This document shows, in pieces, positions 44,779-52,508 of a stretch of 64,000 nt of DNA. The stretch is from positions 4,189,501 to 4,253,500 of the forward strand of contig NZ_CP104578.1 in NCBI RefSeq assembly GCF_036826855.1, read 5' to 3'. The DNA is from Streptomyces sp. SJL17-4 (GTDB taxonomy: Bacteria; Actinomycetota; Actinomycetes; Streptomycetales; Streptomycetaceae). Within the stretch, counting starts at the first letter, position 1; every line of letters starts with the position of its first letter. The position numbers and the translations under genes were made by a program. Below the pieces are notes generated by a model. The model had not been told where the DNA came from. It was given only the letters and a program-made list of their open reading frames with translations, and made no database searches.

Positions 44779-45648
44779 ATGAGGCGAAGGAAGCCCGGAC
44801 TCGTAGCGGTGGCGCTCTGCCTCGGCGGGGCGCTGACCGCCTGTGGCGGCGGAGGAGACGGCGAGGGGTACGCGGCGGTGGGCGCCGGCCCCTCCCCGGG
44901 AGCGGCGGGCACCCCGTCGGGCGCGGTCACCCTGGTGCCCCTGGACGGCCCGACGACGAGCGGGGACACGTCCAGCACGTCGTCACCCTCGCCGGAGCCG
45001 GAAACGCCGTCCATGCCGCCACCGGCGGACGGGGACACGGCACCCCCGGGCCCGTCCGGGTCTTCCGGTACGGATACGGGATCGGGATCGGGACCTGGGT
45101 CGGGACCTGGATCGGGACCTGGGTCGGGACCTGGATCGGGACCTGGATCGGGGTCGAGTACGAGTACGGGGTCCGGTACGGCTCCGACGACCGAGCCGGG
45201 CGGCACGGGATCCGGCAGTACGCCCCCGGGTTCCGGCACCGGAACCCCTCCCCGTACGCCCTCCCCGCCGCCCTCGAAGCCCGCGCCCGGCACCACCGCC
45301 CCGGCACCGCCCGCGACCCCGGCGCCCACACCCACCCCCGGCCCCGCCCTGGTCACCGTCTCCGTGCCCGTCCTCGCCGACGGCGAGCGGCGCTGGTGCG
45401 AGAAGGTGACGGTCACCTTCCGGAACAGCGGGGGTACGGCGGCCCGTTCGGGCACGGTCACCTTCGCCACGCACGTCATCGGGGCCCTCGGCGTCGACTG
45501 GGCGACCCTCACGTCCACCCAGCCCCTGCCCGCGCCGATCGCCGCCGGGGCGGCGCGGACGGAGACGTACACCGTGTGCGTGGACTCCTGGCGGGTGCCG
45601 CTGGGGATGCGTGTCGACACCCAGAAGGTGACCGCTACCTGGCGGTGA
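44779..45648 (+). CDS. low-complexity lipoprotein
   Basis: This is 289 residues with a lipoprotein signal ending in the lipobox LTAC (residues 19-22). Residues ~40-185 are a Ser/Gly/Pro/Thr-rich spacer including (GSGP)n encoded by a 12-bp tandem repeat. The last ~100 residues look folded (LVTVSVPVLADGERRWCEKVTVTFRN...), with two cysteines, perhaps a beta-sandwich. The spacer would hold that domain away from the membrane through the cell wall. The 3' end overlaps the convergent SDR gene by 14 bp. Confidence 0.82.
   Translation: MRRRKPGLVAVALCLGGALTACGGGGDGEGYAAVGAGPSPGAAGTPSGAVTLVPLDGPTTSGDTSSTSSPSPEPETPSMPPPADGDTAPPGPSGSSGTDTGSGSGPGSGPGSGPGSGPGSGPGSGSSTSTGSGTAPTTEPGGTGSGSTPPGSGTGTPPRTPSPPPSKPAPGTTAPAPPATPAPTPTPGPALVTVSVPVLADGERRWCEKVTVTFRNSGGTAARSGTVTFATHVIGALGVDWATLTSTQPLPAPIAAGAARTETYTVCVDSWRVPLGMRVDTQKVTATWR
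45080..45160 (+). repeat. 12-bp tandem repeat encoding GSGP
   Basis: About six copies of a 12-base unit (GGATCGGGACCT, alternating with GGGTCGGGACCT) lie in frame inside the lipoprotein gene, giving repeated GSGP tetrapeptides. Confidence 0.9.
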
Positions 45649-46573
45649 CGGGGAAGCGCACCTCGGTCAGGCGTTCCGAGAGCTCCCACAGCTCGCGACC
45701 TGTCCCGGGATCGGTCGCCTCGGTGGAGAGGCGTACGCGGGTGGGTGCGCCGCGCAGTTCGGCCATGCCGTCGGGGCCGATGAACTCGCCGCCCCGCACG
45801 TCCGGTTCGGTCGCCGCGTACAGCTGCGGCAGCGCGCCCTGCTCGGGACGCTGGGCGATGTGCGGATTGCCGAGGTGGATGAAGATCCACCGCTGGAGGC
45901 CGGAGGTGTCCCGGGTCTGGAGCCGGGTCGCGGTGTAGCCGGGGTGGGCGAGCACGCTCCGGACCGGGCTGCCGGACGCGCTCAGGCGCCGGTGCAGTTC
46001 CTGCCCGAAGACGGCGTTGGCGAACTTCGACTGGTCGTAGAAGGTCATGGGCGCGTAGCCGTGCTCGCCGGTGAGGTCGTCGAGGCGGAGGCTGCCCTGC
46101 CGGTGCTTGATCGAGCTGACCGTGACCACCCGGGGGTCCCGTCCGGCGGCGAGCAGGTCGAGCAGCAGTCCGGTGAGCGCGAAGTGGCCGAGGTGGTTGG
46201 TGGCGAACTGGAGCTCGTGCCCCTGGGCGCTGAGGGTGCGGGGCGGGGCCATCACGCCCGCGTTGTTGACGAGCACGTCCAGGCGCGGGTGCTCCTCGCG
46301 CATCCGGTCGGCGAAGGCGCGTACCGAGTCGAGGTCGGCGAGGTCGAGCGGGCGTACGGCGAGCAGGCCCGGCGCGACCCCGGCCGCGACGAGCTCGTCG
46401 ACGGCCCGGTGGCCCTTCTCCTCGTCCCGTACGGCGAGGATCACCCGTCCGCCGCGGCCGGCGAGCGCCCGGGTGGTGGCGAGGCCGAGGCCGCTGTTGG
46501 CCCCGGTGACGAGGAAGAGCCGCCCGGTCTGGTCCGGGATCCGATCGGCGGTCCAGCGCTGCTTCTTGGTCAT
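45635..46573 (-). CDS. short-chain dehydrogenase/reductase
   Basis: This is 312 residues from ATG 46573. The Rossmann motif TGANSGLG (23-30), NNAGVMAPP, VTVSSIKH and the catalytic YDQSK are all present; the pattern is that of retinol dehydrogenase/WW-domain oxidoreductase-like SDRs. Substrate unknown. It is divergent from a TetR gene across ~100 bp containing repeated GTGTCACCGA words. An upstream GTG or ATG (to 46609) would add 12 residues. Confidence 0.93.
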   Translation of the reverse strand: MTKKQRWTADRIPDQTGRLFLVTGANSGLGLATTRALAGRGGRVILAVRDEEKGHRAVDELVAAGVAPGLLAVRPLDLADLDSVRAFADRMREEHPRLDVLVNNAGVMAPPRTLSAQGHELQFATNHLGHFALTGLLLDLLAAGRDPRVVTVSSIKHRQGSLRLDDLTGEHGYAPMTFYDQSKFANAVFGQELHRRLSASGSPVRSVLAHPGYTATRLQTRDTSGLQRWIFIHLGNPHIAQRPEQGALPQLYAATEPDVRGGEFIGPDGMAELRGAPTRVRLSTEATDPGTGRELWELSERLTEVRFPVTAR

Positions 46574-46592
46574 ACGACACACGCTGCCGCTT

Positions 46593-46650
46593 GTGTCACC
46601 GAGTGTCAAGCAGGCAACCGCGCGCCATCAAGGCGTCCTGGTGTCACCGA
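46593..46650. promoter_or_regulatory. repeated GTGTCACCGA boxes between SDR and TetR genes
   Basis: GTGTCACCGA occurs at 46593-46602 (followed directly by GTGTCA) and again at 46641-46650, near both divergent starts. It may be the binding site of the TetR protein. Confidence 0.55.
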
Positions 46651-46673
46651 AGGCACCACGTTACGATCTGCCC

Positions 46674-47411
46674 GTGAGCATCCGCCCCGAAGTCGACCCC
46701 GCGCCCGGTGGCGCGACCGGGCCCAGCCCCGGTGCCGGTCCCGGCCGAGCCACCGGCCCCAGCCTCGGTCCCGGTCCCGGTCCCGGCCGAGCCACCGGCC
46801 CCGCCCCCGTCAGCCTGGCCCAGCGCAAGCGTCAGCTCGTCGCGACCGAGCTCACCGAAGCGGCCCTCCAACTCCTCGCCCTCAAGGGATTCGACGCCGT
46901 CACCGTCGACGAGATCGCGACCACCGCCGGGGTCTCCAAGCGGACCTTCTTCCGGTACTTCGCGTCCAAGGAGGACGTGGTCGTCCAGTTCCTGGCCGAC
47001 ATGGGCGCCGACATGCGCGCGGGCCTCGCCGCCCGGCCCGCCGGGGAGCGCCCCTCCGAGGCGCTCCTGCACGCCGTCTCCGTACCCCTGACGATCTGCG
47101 ACGACCACGCCGAGCGGGCCCTGCCGGTGGTCCGGCTGATCCTGCGCACCCCCGCCCTGCTCGCCCGCTTCCTGGAGCACCAGGCGCGGTGGCGGGAGGA
47201 CCTGACGGAGGAGCTGGCGGCCCGCCTGGGCCGCGACCCCCGGGCCGACCTCTACCCCCGGCTGGCCGCGGGCATGGCGCTCGCCGCCTTCGATGCCGTA
47301 CTGCACCGGTGGAGCGAGGGTGAGGACGCGGGGAGCTCCGCGGACCCGAGCGCCCTGATCGGGGAGGCTTTCGCGGTGCTCACGCCCGCGCTGGACTCCG
47401 CGGCCTCCTGA
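46674..47411 (+). CDS. TetR-family regulator
   Basis: This is 245 residues from GTG 46674. The first ~45 residues are a Gly/Pro/Ala-rich tail with a duplicated GPGRATGP word. The helix-turn-helix follows (VTVDEIATTAGVSKRTFFRYFASKEDVVVQFL). The ligand domain (CDDHAERALPVVRLILRTPALLARFLEHQARWREDL) matches the MftR-like C-terminal domain common in actinobacteria. It probably controls the divergent SDR gene. Confidence 0.92.
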   Translation: MSIRPEVDPAPGGATGPSPGAGPGRATGPSLGPGPGPGRATGPAPVSLAQRKRQLVATELTEAALQLLALKGFDAVTVDEIATTAGVSKRTFFRYFASKEDVVVQFLADMGADMRAGLAARPAGERPSEALLHAVSVPLTICDDHAERALPVVRLILRTPALLARFLEHQARWREDLTEELAARLGRDPRADLYPRLAAGMALAAFDAVLHRWSEGEDAGSSADPSALIGEAFAVLTPALDSAAS

Positions 47412-47423
47412 TCGGAAAGAGAA

Positions 47424-47462
47424 AGGTGGGCCGGGTCCGCAGGCTGCGGACCCGGCCCACCT
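47424..47462. terminator. terminator between convergent genes
   Basis: A 19-bp inverted repeat (AGGTGGGCCGGGTCCGCAG and complement) lies between the TetR gene and the small membrane protein gene. Confidence 0.85.
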
Positions 47463-47486
47463 CGGGCCTGTGGATGTGCGGAGCGG

Positions 47487-47717
47487 TCAGAGGGCCAGCC
47501 AGGCGACGGCCGCCAGGACGACGATCACCGCGACCACGCCCACGATCAGTCCGACCTTCGGGCCGCCCGACGCGGCCGCGGCCTGCGGCTGCCGCTGCTG
47601 CGGGGCGCCCTCGTCGACGAAGGCGCGGAACATCTGCGTGTTGCCGGCGGGGTCGTAACCCTCGGGGCCCTGCGGGGGCTGGCCCTGGCCGTACGGTGCT
47701 TGGGGGTTGTGTGCCAT
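47487..47717 (-). CDS. small tail-anchored membrane protein
   Basis: This is 76 residues. A Pro/Gln/Gly-rich cytoplasmic part (MAHNPQAPYGQGQPPQGPEG) is followed by NTQMFRAFVDEGAPQQRQ and a single C-terminal transmembrane helix (VGLIVGVVAVIVVLAAVAWLAL). No enzyme motif. The layout suggests a tail-anchored scaffold or peptide. I recall similar proteins in Streptomyces but no function. Confidence 0.75.
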   Translation of the reverse strand: MAHNPQAPYGQGQPPQGPEGYDPAGNTQMFRAFVDEGAPQQRQPQAAAASGGPKVGLIVGVVAVIVVLAAVAWLAL

Positions 47718-47845
47718 GGGTCAGGACCCTAGCGAAGTACGGGTGAGGGGCCCAAGCCCCGTCCCCAGGACTCTGCGGAACCGTCCGTGACCCACACGTC
47801 CGCTCCACCTTTGCCGTTTCTTTAGCGCCGTTTGACCGATTTAGT

Positions 47846-47887
47846 TTGCCTGAAGCAACCATCCATCTCTATGGTTGCCCTAAGCAA
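47846..47887. promoter_or_regulatory. paired MarR-type operators
   Basis: TTGCCTGAAGCAA (47846-47858) and TTGCCCTAAGCAA (47875-47887) are two 13-bp TTGC-N5-GCAA palindromes 29 bp apart. Their inner halves also form GCAACCAT/ATGGTTGC. They end 20 bp before the MarR start codon, so autorepression of marR and the MFS gene is likely. Confidence 0.8.
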
Positions 47888-47907
47888 CAAGATGTACGGG
47901 GTGCCCG

Positions 47908-48351
47908 ATGGCGACACGGAACAGGTACGAAGAACTCGCCCGCTCGGTGAGTGCGATCGGGGCCGTGAAGCGCGGACTCGCCCGCGCCCTGCCCGTCGAA
48001 TGCCAGGGCGGCTCGGCGGCCGTGCTCGCCCTGGTCAAGCACCACGGCGACATGCGGATGAGCCGGCTCGCGGAACTCATGGCCGTCGACATGTCCGTGT
48101 GCAGTCGCCAGGTGGCGCACACGGTGGAACACGGCTGGATCGAGCGACTGCCCGATCCGGATGACAAGCGCTCCCGCATCCTGCGGCTCACCGACGCGGG
48201 CCACGCGATGCTCGGCGAACTCGACCGCCGGGTGACCGAGGCCTTCTCCCGCCACCTCGCGGAGTGGTCCGACGACGACGTCGAACTCCTCACCCACCTG
48301 CTCGCCCGCCTCCGCGACTCCTTCGGGGACTGCCGGGCCCACCACGCTTGA
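47908..48351 (+). CDS. MarR-family regulator
   Basis: This is 147 residues. The winged helix MRMSRLAELMAVDMSVCSRQVAHTVEHGWIERLPDPDDKRSRILRLTDAG is complete with the DxRxR wing. A cysteine in the recognition helix region (SVCSRQ) could make it redox-sensitive, which is a guess. The efflux pump gene starts 15 bp downstream, so they form an operon under the paired TTGC/GCAA operators. Confidence 0.94.
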   Translation: MATRNRYEELARSVSAIGAVKRGLARALPVECQGGSAAVLALVKHHGDMRMSRLAELMAVDMSVCSRQVAHTVEHGWIERLPDPDDKRSRILRLTDAGHAMLGELDRRVTEAFSRHLAEWSDDDVELLTHLLARLRDSFGDCRAHHA

Positions 48352-48366
48352 GAAAAAAGGAAGTTC

Positions 48367-49986
48367 ATGGCTACGACCACGCCCGACACCGGTGTGCGGG
48401 ACGGCCTCACCGGTGCTGGTGGCGGCGCGACCGCCCCGATGACACACCGGCAGATCATGGAGGCGCTGTCCGGGCTGCTGCTCGGCATGTTCGTCGCCAT
48501 CCTGTCCTCGACGATCGTCTCCAACGCCCTCCCCCAGATCATCACCGACCTGGGCGGCGGCCAGTCCGCGTACACCTGGGTGGTCACCGCCGCGCTGCTT
48601 TCGATGACCGCGACCACCCCGCTCTGGGGCAAGCTCGCGGACCTCTTCTCCAAGAAGCTGCTCGTCCAGATAGCCCTGATCATCTACGTGGCGGGCTCGA
48701 TCGTCGCCGGTCTCTCGCAGAGCACCGGCATGCTCATCGCCTGCCGTGTCGTGCAGGGCATCGGCGTCGGCGGTCTGACCGCCCTCTCCCAGATCATCCT
48801 GGCCGCGATGATCGCCCCGCGTGAGCGCGGCCGGTACAGCGGCTACCTCGGCGCGACCTTCGCCGTCGCCACCGTCGGCGGCCCGCTGCTCGGCGGCGTC
48901 ATCACCGACACCGACTGGCTCGGCTGGCGCTGGTGCTTCTACGTGGGCGTGCCCTTCGCGTTCATCGCGCTGGTCGTCCTGCAGAAGACGCTCAAGCTCC
49001 CCGTCGTGAAGCGCAAGGTCAAGGTCGACTGGGCCGGCGCCTTCTTCATCAGTGCCGCGGTCTCCCTGCTCCTCATCTGGGTCACCTTCGCGGGCGACAA
49101 GTACGACTGGATGTCCTGGCAGACGGCCGTGATGGTGCTCGGTTCGGTCGCGCTCGGCGGGATCTTCCTGCTCGTCGAGTCGAAGGCGAGCGAGCCGATC
49201 ATCCCGCTCCGCCTCTTCCGCAACCGCACGATCACCCTGGCCTCGCTCGCCTCGCTCTTCGTGGGTGTCGCGATGTTCGCCGGCACGGTCTTCTTCAGCC
49301 AGTACTTCCAGCTGGCGCGGAACGAGTCGCCGACGATGTCCGGCGTCCTCACCATCCCGATGATCGCGGGCCTGTTCGTCTCCTCCACCGTCTCGGGTCT
49401 GGTCATCACCAAGACCGGCCGGTGGAAGGCGTGGCTGGTCAGCGGCGGCGCCTTCGCCGCGGGCGGTCTCGGCCTGCTCGGCACGATCCGCTACGACACG
49501 GCGTACTGGCACATCGCGCTGTTCATGGCGGTCCTCGGCCTCGGCCTCGGCATGATGATGCAGAACCTGGTGCTCTGCACCCAGAACCAGGTGGCCCCCG
49601 CCGACCTCGGCGCCGCCTCCTCCGTCGTCACCTTCTTCCGCTCCCTGGGCGGTGCGATCGGTGTCTCGGCACTCGGCGCGGTCATGGCCCACCGGGTCAC
49701 GAGCTACGTCAAGGAGGGCCTGGCCGAGCTCGGTCCGAAGGCCGCGGGCGCCATGGGCCAGGGCGGCACCGGCGGCGGCATCCCCGACATGGACAAGCTG
49801 CCGGCCCCGATCCGCACGGTCATGGAGGACGCGTACGGGCACGGTGTCGCCGATGTCTTCCTCTACTCGGCGCCGTTCGCGCTGCTGGCCTTCGTGGTGA
49901 CGCTGTTCATCAAGGAAGTCGCCCTGAAGAGCAGCTCGGTGAAGGGCTCCGAGGAAGGCTCCGCCGAGGGCTCCGACGAGGGCTAG
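48367..49986 (+). CDS. DHA2-type MFS drug efflux transporter
   Basis: This is 539 residues with about fourteen transmembrane segments. It has LLLGMFVAILSSTIVSNALPQI (motif D-like), LWGKLADLFSKKLLVQIAL (motif A) and VGGPLLGGVITDTDWLGWRWCFYVGVPFA (motif C). The start follows AAAAAAGGAAG. The C-terminus ends in a Glu/Gly/Ser repeat. It is the second gene of a MarR operon, the arrangement of inducible multidrug pumps. Confidence 0.95.
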   Translation: MATTTPDTGVRDGLTGAGGGATAPMTHRQIMEALSGLLLGMFVAILSSTIVSNALPQIITDLGGGQSAYTWVVTAALLSMTATTPLWGKLADLFSKKLLVQIALIIYVAGSIVAGLSQSTGMLIACRVVQGIGVGGLTALSQIILAAMIAPRERGRYSGYLGATFAVATVGGPLLGGVITDTDWLGWRWCFYVGVPFAFIALVVLQKTLKLPVVKRKVKVDWAGAFFISAAVSLLLIWVTFAGDKYDWMSWQTAVMVLGSVALGGIFLLVESKASEPIIPLRLFRNRTITLASLASLFVGVAMFAGTVFFSQYFQLARNESPTMSGVLTIPMIAGLFVSSTVSGLVITKTGRWKAWLVSGGAFAAGGLGLLGTIRYDTAYWHIALFMAVLGLGLGMMMQNLVLCTQNQVAPADLGAASSVVTFFRSLGGAIGVSALGAVMAHRVTSYVKEGLAELGPKAAGAMGQGGTGGGIPDMDKLPAPIRTVMEDAYGHGVADVFLYSAPFALLAFVVTLFIKEVALKSSSVKGSEEGSAEGSDEG

Positions 49987-49993
49987 AGAAACT

Positions 49994-50065
49994 CCCGGCC
50001 GCGCTTCGAGCGGAGGCGCGGCCGGGTCCGGTACGGAGCGGCGGGCAGGGGACGGCCCGCCGCTC
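49994..50065. terminator. two terminator hairpins
   Basis: CCCGGCCGCGC (49994) pairs with GCGCGGCCGGG (50016-50026). GAGCGGCGGGC (50036) pairs with GCCCGCCGCTC (50055-50065). They separate the convergent MFS and TetR genes. Confidence 0.8.
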
Positions 50066-50073
50066 CGTCATGT

Positions 50074-50859
50074 TCATGGTCCGGTTTCACGGGTGTTGGT
50101 TTCACGGGAAACCATGGTCTCGATGCCGGCGACCAGGACATCCAGGGCGTAGGCGAAGTCGCGGTCCCAGATGACGCTGACGCTGCCGTGCGAGGCCCGC
50201 TCGTCGAGGATCTCCTTCATGCCCTGGGACTGGTCCACGAAAGCCGGGTCGTCCCTGAAGGCCTTGATCGAGTCCACGTAGAAATCGTCCTGCGACATGC
50301 CCGCCTCCGCCGCACGGCGCCCGAACTGGGCCTCGATCGTCCCGTAGCCGTACACGAACTGGAACACCGCCGACATCGCGCTCGGCTGGCGCTCCAGCGA
50401 GAGGCCGGTGTCCCGGATCGCCTCGTGGATCTTCTGGCCGACGGCGATCGCCTTCGGGCCGATGTTCAGGTACTGGCCGGCGGAGGGCGACATCCAGGGG
50501 TGGCCGACCAGCATCCGCCGGTACTCCAGGGCGAGGACGTGGATCCGCTCCCGCCAGTCCACCGCGGCGTCGATCGCCGCGAGGTCGAACTCGCCGTACA
50601 CGCTGTCCATGGCGAACTCGATGATGTCGTCCTTGGTGTCCACGTACCAGTACAGGGACATCGCGGTGACGTTCAGCTCGGCCGCCAGCTTGCGCATCGA
50701 CAGCTTGGCCAGGCCCTCCTCGTCGAGCATCCGGATCGCGGCGGCGACGATCCGGTCCCGGTCGAGCCCGGCCGGACCGCCGCCGCTCCGCGGAGTCCGC
50801 GTCTCCAGCCAGACGCTGGAACGCGCCGGGTTCTTGGCCCGGTCGGCTGCCTTGACCAT
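50074..50859 (-). CDS. TetR-family regulator (TetR_C ligand domain)
   Basis: ATG 50859 gives 261 residues. The helix-turn-helix is LSMRKLAAELNVTAMSLYWYVDTKDDIIEFAM, and the C-terminal part (YRRMLVGHPWMSPSAGQYLNIGPKAIAVGQKIHEAIRDTG) is the TetR/ActII-type ligand domain. It lies 35 bp downstream of the DHA2 pump gene on the same strand, so it may be cotranscribed and bind the large inverted repeat upstream of that pump. Confidence 0.93.
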   Translation of the reverse strand: MVKAADRAKNPARSSVWLETRTPRSGGGPAGLDRDRIVAAAIRMLDEEGLAKLSMRKLAAELNVTAMSLYWYVDTKDDIIEFAMDSVYGEFDLAAIDAAVDWRERIHVLALEYRRMLVGHPWMSPSAGQYLNIGPKAIAVGQKIHEAIRDTGLSLERQPSAMSAVFQFVYGYGTIEAQFGRRAAEAGMSQDDFYVDSIKAFRDDPAFVDQSQGMKEILDERASHGSVSVIWDRDFAYALDVLVAGIETMVSRETNTRETGP

Positions 50860-50894
50860 CGCGTTCCTCCGTCTGTCAGTTCTCGGTGCCCATG

Positions 50895-52421
50895 CTAGGC
50901 AGCGGTGGGCTGCTCGGGCGTCAGGGCCTTCTCCGTCCGCTCGGCCCGCCGGAGCAGGGCCGCCGCGACCAGACCGCCGGCGAAGACGGCGATCGCGCCG
51001 ACCAGCTGGCTCGTCTGGAGGCCGGAGGCGAACGCGTCGGAGATCTCCTGCCGTTCGGCCTCGCTGCCGGCGGCGGCGAGGGCGGCCGGGAGGGAGGTCG
51101 CGGTGACGGCGACGAGCGCGGCGAAGCGCGCGTTGAGGACGGCGCCGAGGACGGCGACACCGAGGCCGTTGCCGAACTCGGCGAGGGTGCCGTTGATCCC
51201 GGCGCCCACGCCCGCCTTCTCCGGCGGGATCGAGCTCATGATCGCGTTGGCCATGGCCGGGGAGGAGACGGCGATGCCGCCGCCCATCAGGACCAGGCCG
51301 AGGAGCATGCCCGCGTAGCTGCCGTCGGTGCCGCCGCCGAGCAGCGAGATCGAGGTCAGGCCGGCGGCGACCAGGGTCATGCCGAGGACGACGGTGGGCG
51401 GGGTGCCCAGCTTCATGACGATCTTCGGGCCGATGCCGGTCAGGTTGAGGCCGACGATCGTCAGCGCGAGCGGCGCCATCCGCAGACCCGCCTCCAGCGG
51501 CTCGTAGCCGAGCACGAACTGCAGGTGCTGGGTGAGCAGGAAGAGCGAGCCGCCCATGCCGAAGACGACCAGGATCGAACCGCCGATGGCGCCGATGAAC
51601 TTCTGGTTCCGGAAGAAGTGCATGTCGAGCATCGGGTACGGGGTGTGCAGCTCCCACAGGGCGAACGCGCCGAGGCCGAGCAGCCCGATCGCGGCCGGGA
51701 CCAGCACCTGGGCGGAGACCCAGCCGTGCTCGGGGCCACTGATGATCGCGTACACGACGGCGGTCATGCCGATGGTGGAGAGCAGCGCGCCGAGCAGGTC
51801 GGGGCGCTCGCCCTGGGGGTTCTTGGACTCCGGTACGAGCTTGAGGACGGCGACCAGGGCCACGACGGCGACCGGAATGTTGATCAGGAAGATCATTCCC
51901 CACCAGAAGTGGTTCAGGATCACGCCGCCGATCAGCGGCCCGCCGGCGAAGCCGAGGGAGGCGACGGTGGACCAGAGCGCGATGGCCTTGACCCGCTCCG
52001 AGTCGTCGAAGATCTGCATGACGACGGCGAGGGTGGTTGTCATCAGGAGCGCGCCGCCGACGCCCATGCCCGCGCGGGCGGCGATCAGCTGCGCGGTGGA
52101 GTCGGCGAGGCCGGCGGCGAGCGAGCCGATACCGAAGAGCGCGAGGCCGATCGCGAGCAGCTTCTTGCGGCCGTAGCGGTCGGCGGCGTTGCCCGCGCTG
52201 AGCAGCAGGCCGGACTGGACGAGCGAGTACGCGTTGATCATCCACTGGATGTCGGTGGTGGTCGCGTGGAGTTCGGAGGTCAGCGACGGGATGGCGACGC
52301 TGAGGACGGTGTTGTCGAGCAGCACGGTGAGCTGGGCGAGGCAGATGACGCCGAGGATCAGCCAGCGCTGAGGGTGACCACCGGTGGTGGTCGGTTCGGT
52401 CGCGGCGGTCGTCGCCGTCAT
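50895..52421 (-). CDS. DHA2-type MFS drug efflux transporter
   Basis: This is 508 residues from ATG 52421, preceded by AAGGAG. About fourteen membrane helices; LAQLTVLLDNTVLSVAIPSL (motif D1), NAADRYGRKKLLAIGLALFG (motif A) and FAGGPLIGGVILNHFWWGMIFLINIPVA (motif C) place it in the EmrB/QacA group. A 14-bp-arm inverted repeat lies just upstream. The downstream TetR gene is the likely regulator. Confidence 0.95.
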   Translation of the reverse strand: MTATTAATEPTTTGGHPQRWLILGVICLAQLTVLLDNTVLSVAIPSLTSELHATTTDIQWMINAYSLVQSGLLLSAGNAADRYGRKKLLAIGLALFGIGSLAAGLADSTAQLIAARAGMGVGGALLMTTTLAVVMQIFDDSERVKAIALWSTVASLGFAGGPLIGGVILNHFWWGMIFLINIPVAVVALVAVLKLVPESKNPQGERPDLLGALLSTIGMTAVVYAIISGPEHGWVSAQVLVPAAIGLLGLGAFALWELHTPYPMLDMHFFRNQKFIGAIGGSILVVFGMGGSLFLLTQHLQFVLGYEPLEAGLRMAPLALTIVGLNLTGIGPKIVMKLGTPPTVVLGMTLVAAGLTSISLLGGGTDGSYAGMLLGLVLMGGGIAVSSPAMANAIMSSIPPEKAGVGAGINGTLAEFGNGLGVAVLGAVLNARFAALVAVTATSLPAALAAAGSEAERQEISDAFASGLQTSQLVGAIAVFAGGLVAAALLRRAERTEKALTPEQPTAA

Positions 52422-52433
52422 GGGCAGGACTCC

Positions 52434-52472
52434 TTGTACGGTGTACGGGACCAGGTCTCGTACACCGTACAA
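52434..52472. promoter_or_regulatory. long perfect inverted repeat upstream of DHA2 pump
   Basis: TTGTACGGTGTACG (52434-52447) and its exact complement (52459-52472) flank an 11-bp centre. Each arm contains GTAC-N3-GTAC, so two regulator dimers could bind. It overlaps the position expected for the promoter and ribosome site of the pump gene. Confidence 0.8.
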
Positions 52473-52508
52473 GGACTCTCTTACGCTGTATAGCGATTTC
52501 TTCCGCGG

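Noticed and set aside
44983..45474. Arg/Gly-repeat protein on the minus strand
   Set aside because: It is the reverse image of the (GSGP)n lipoprotein repeat; the plus frame has a clear lipoprotein signal.
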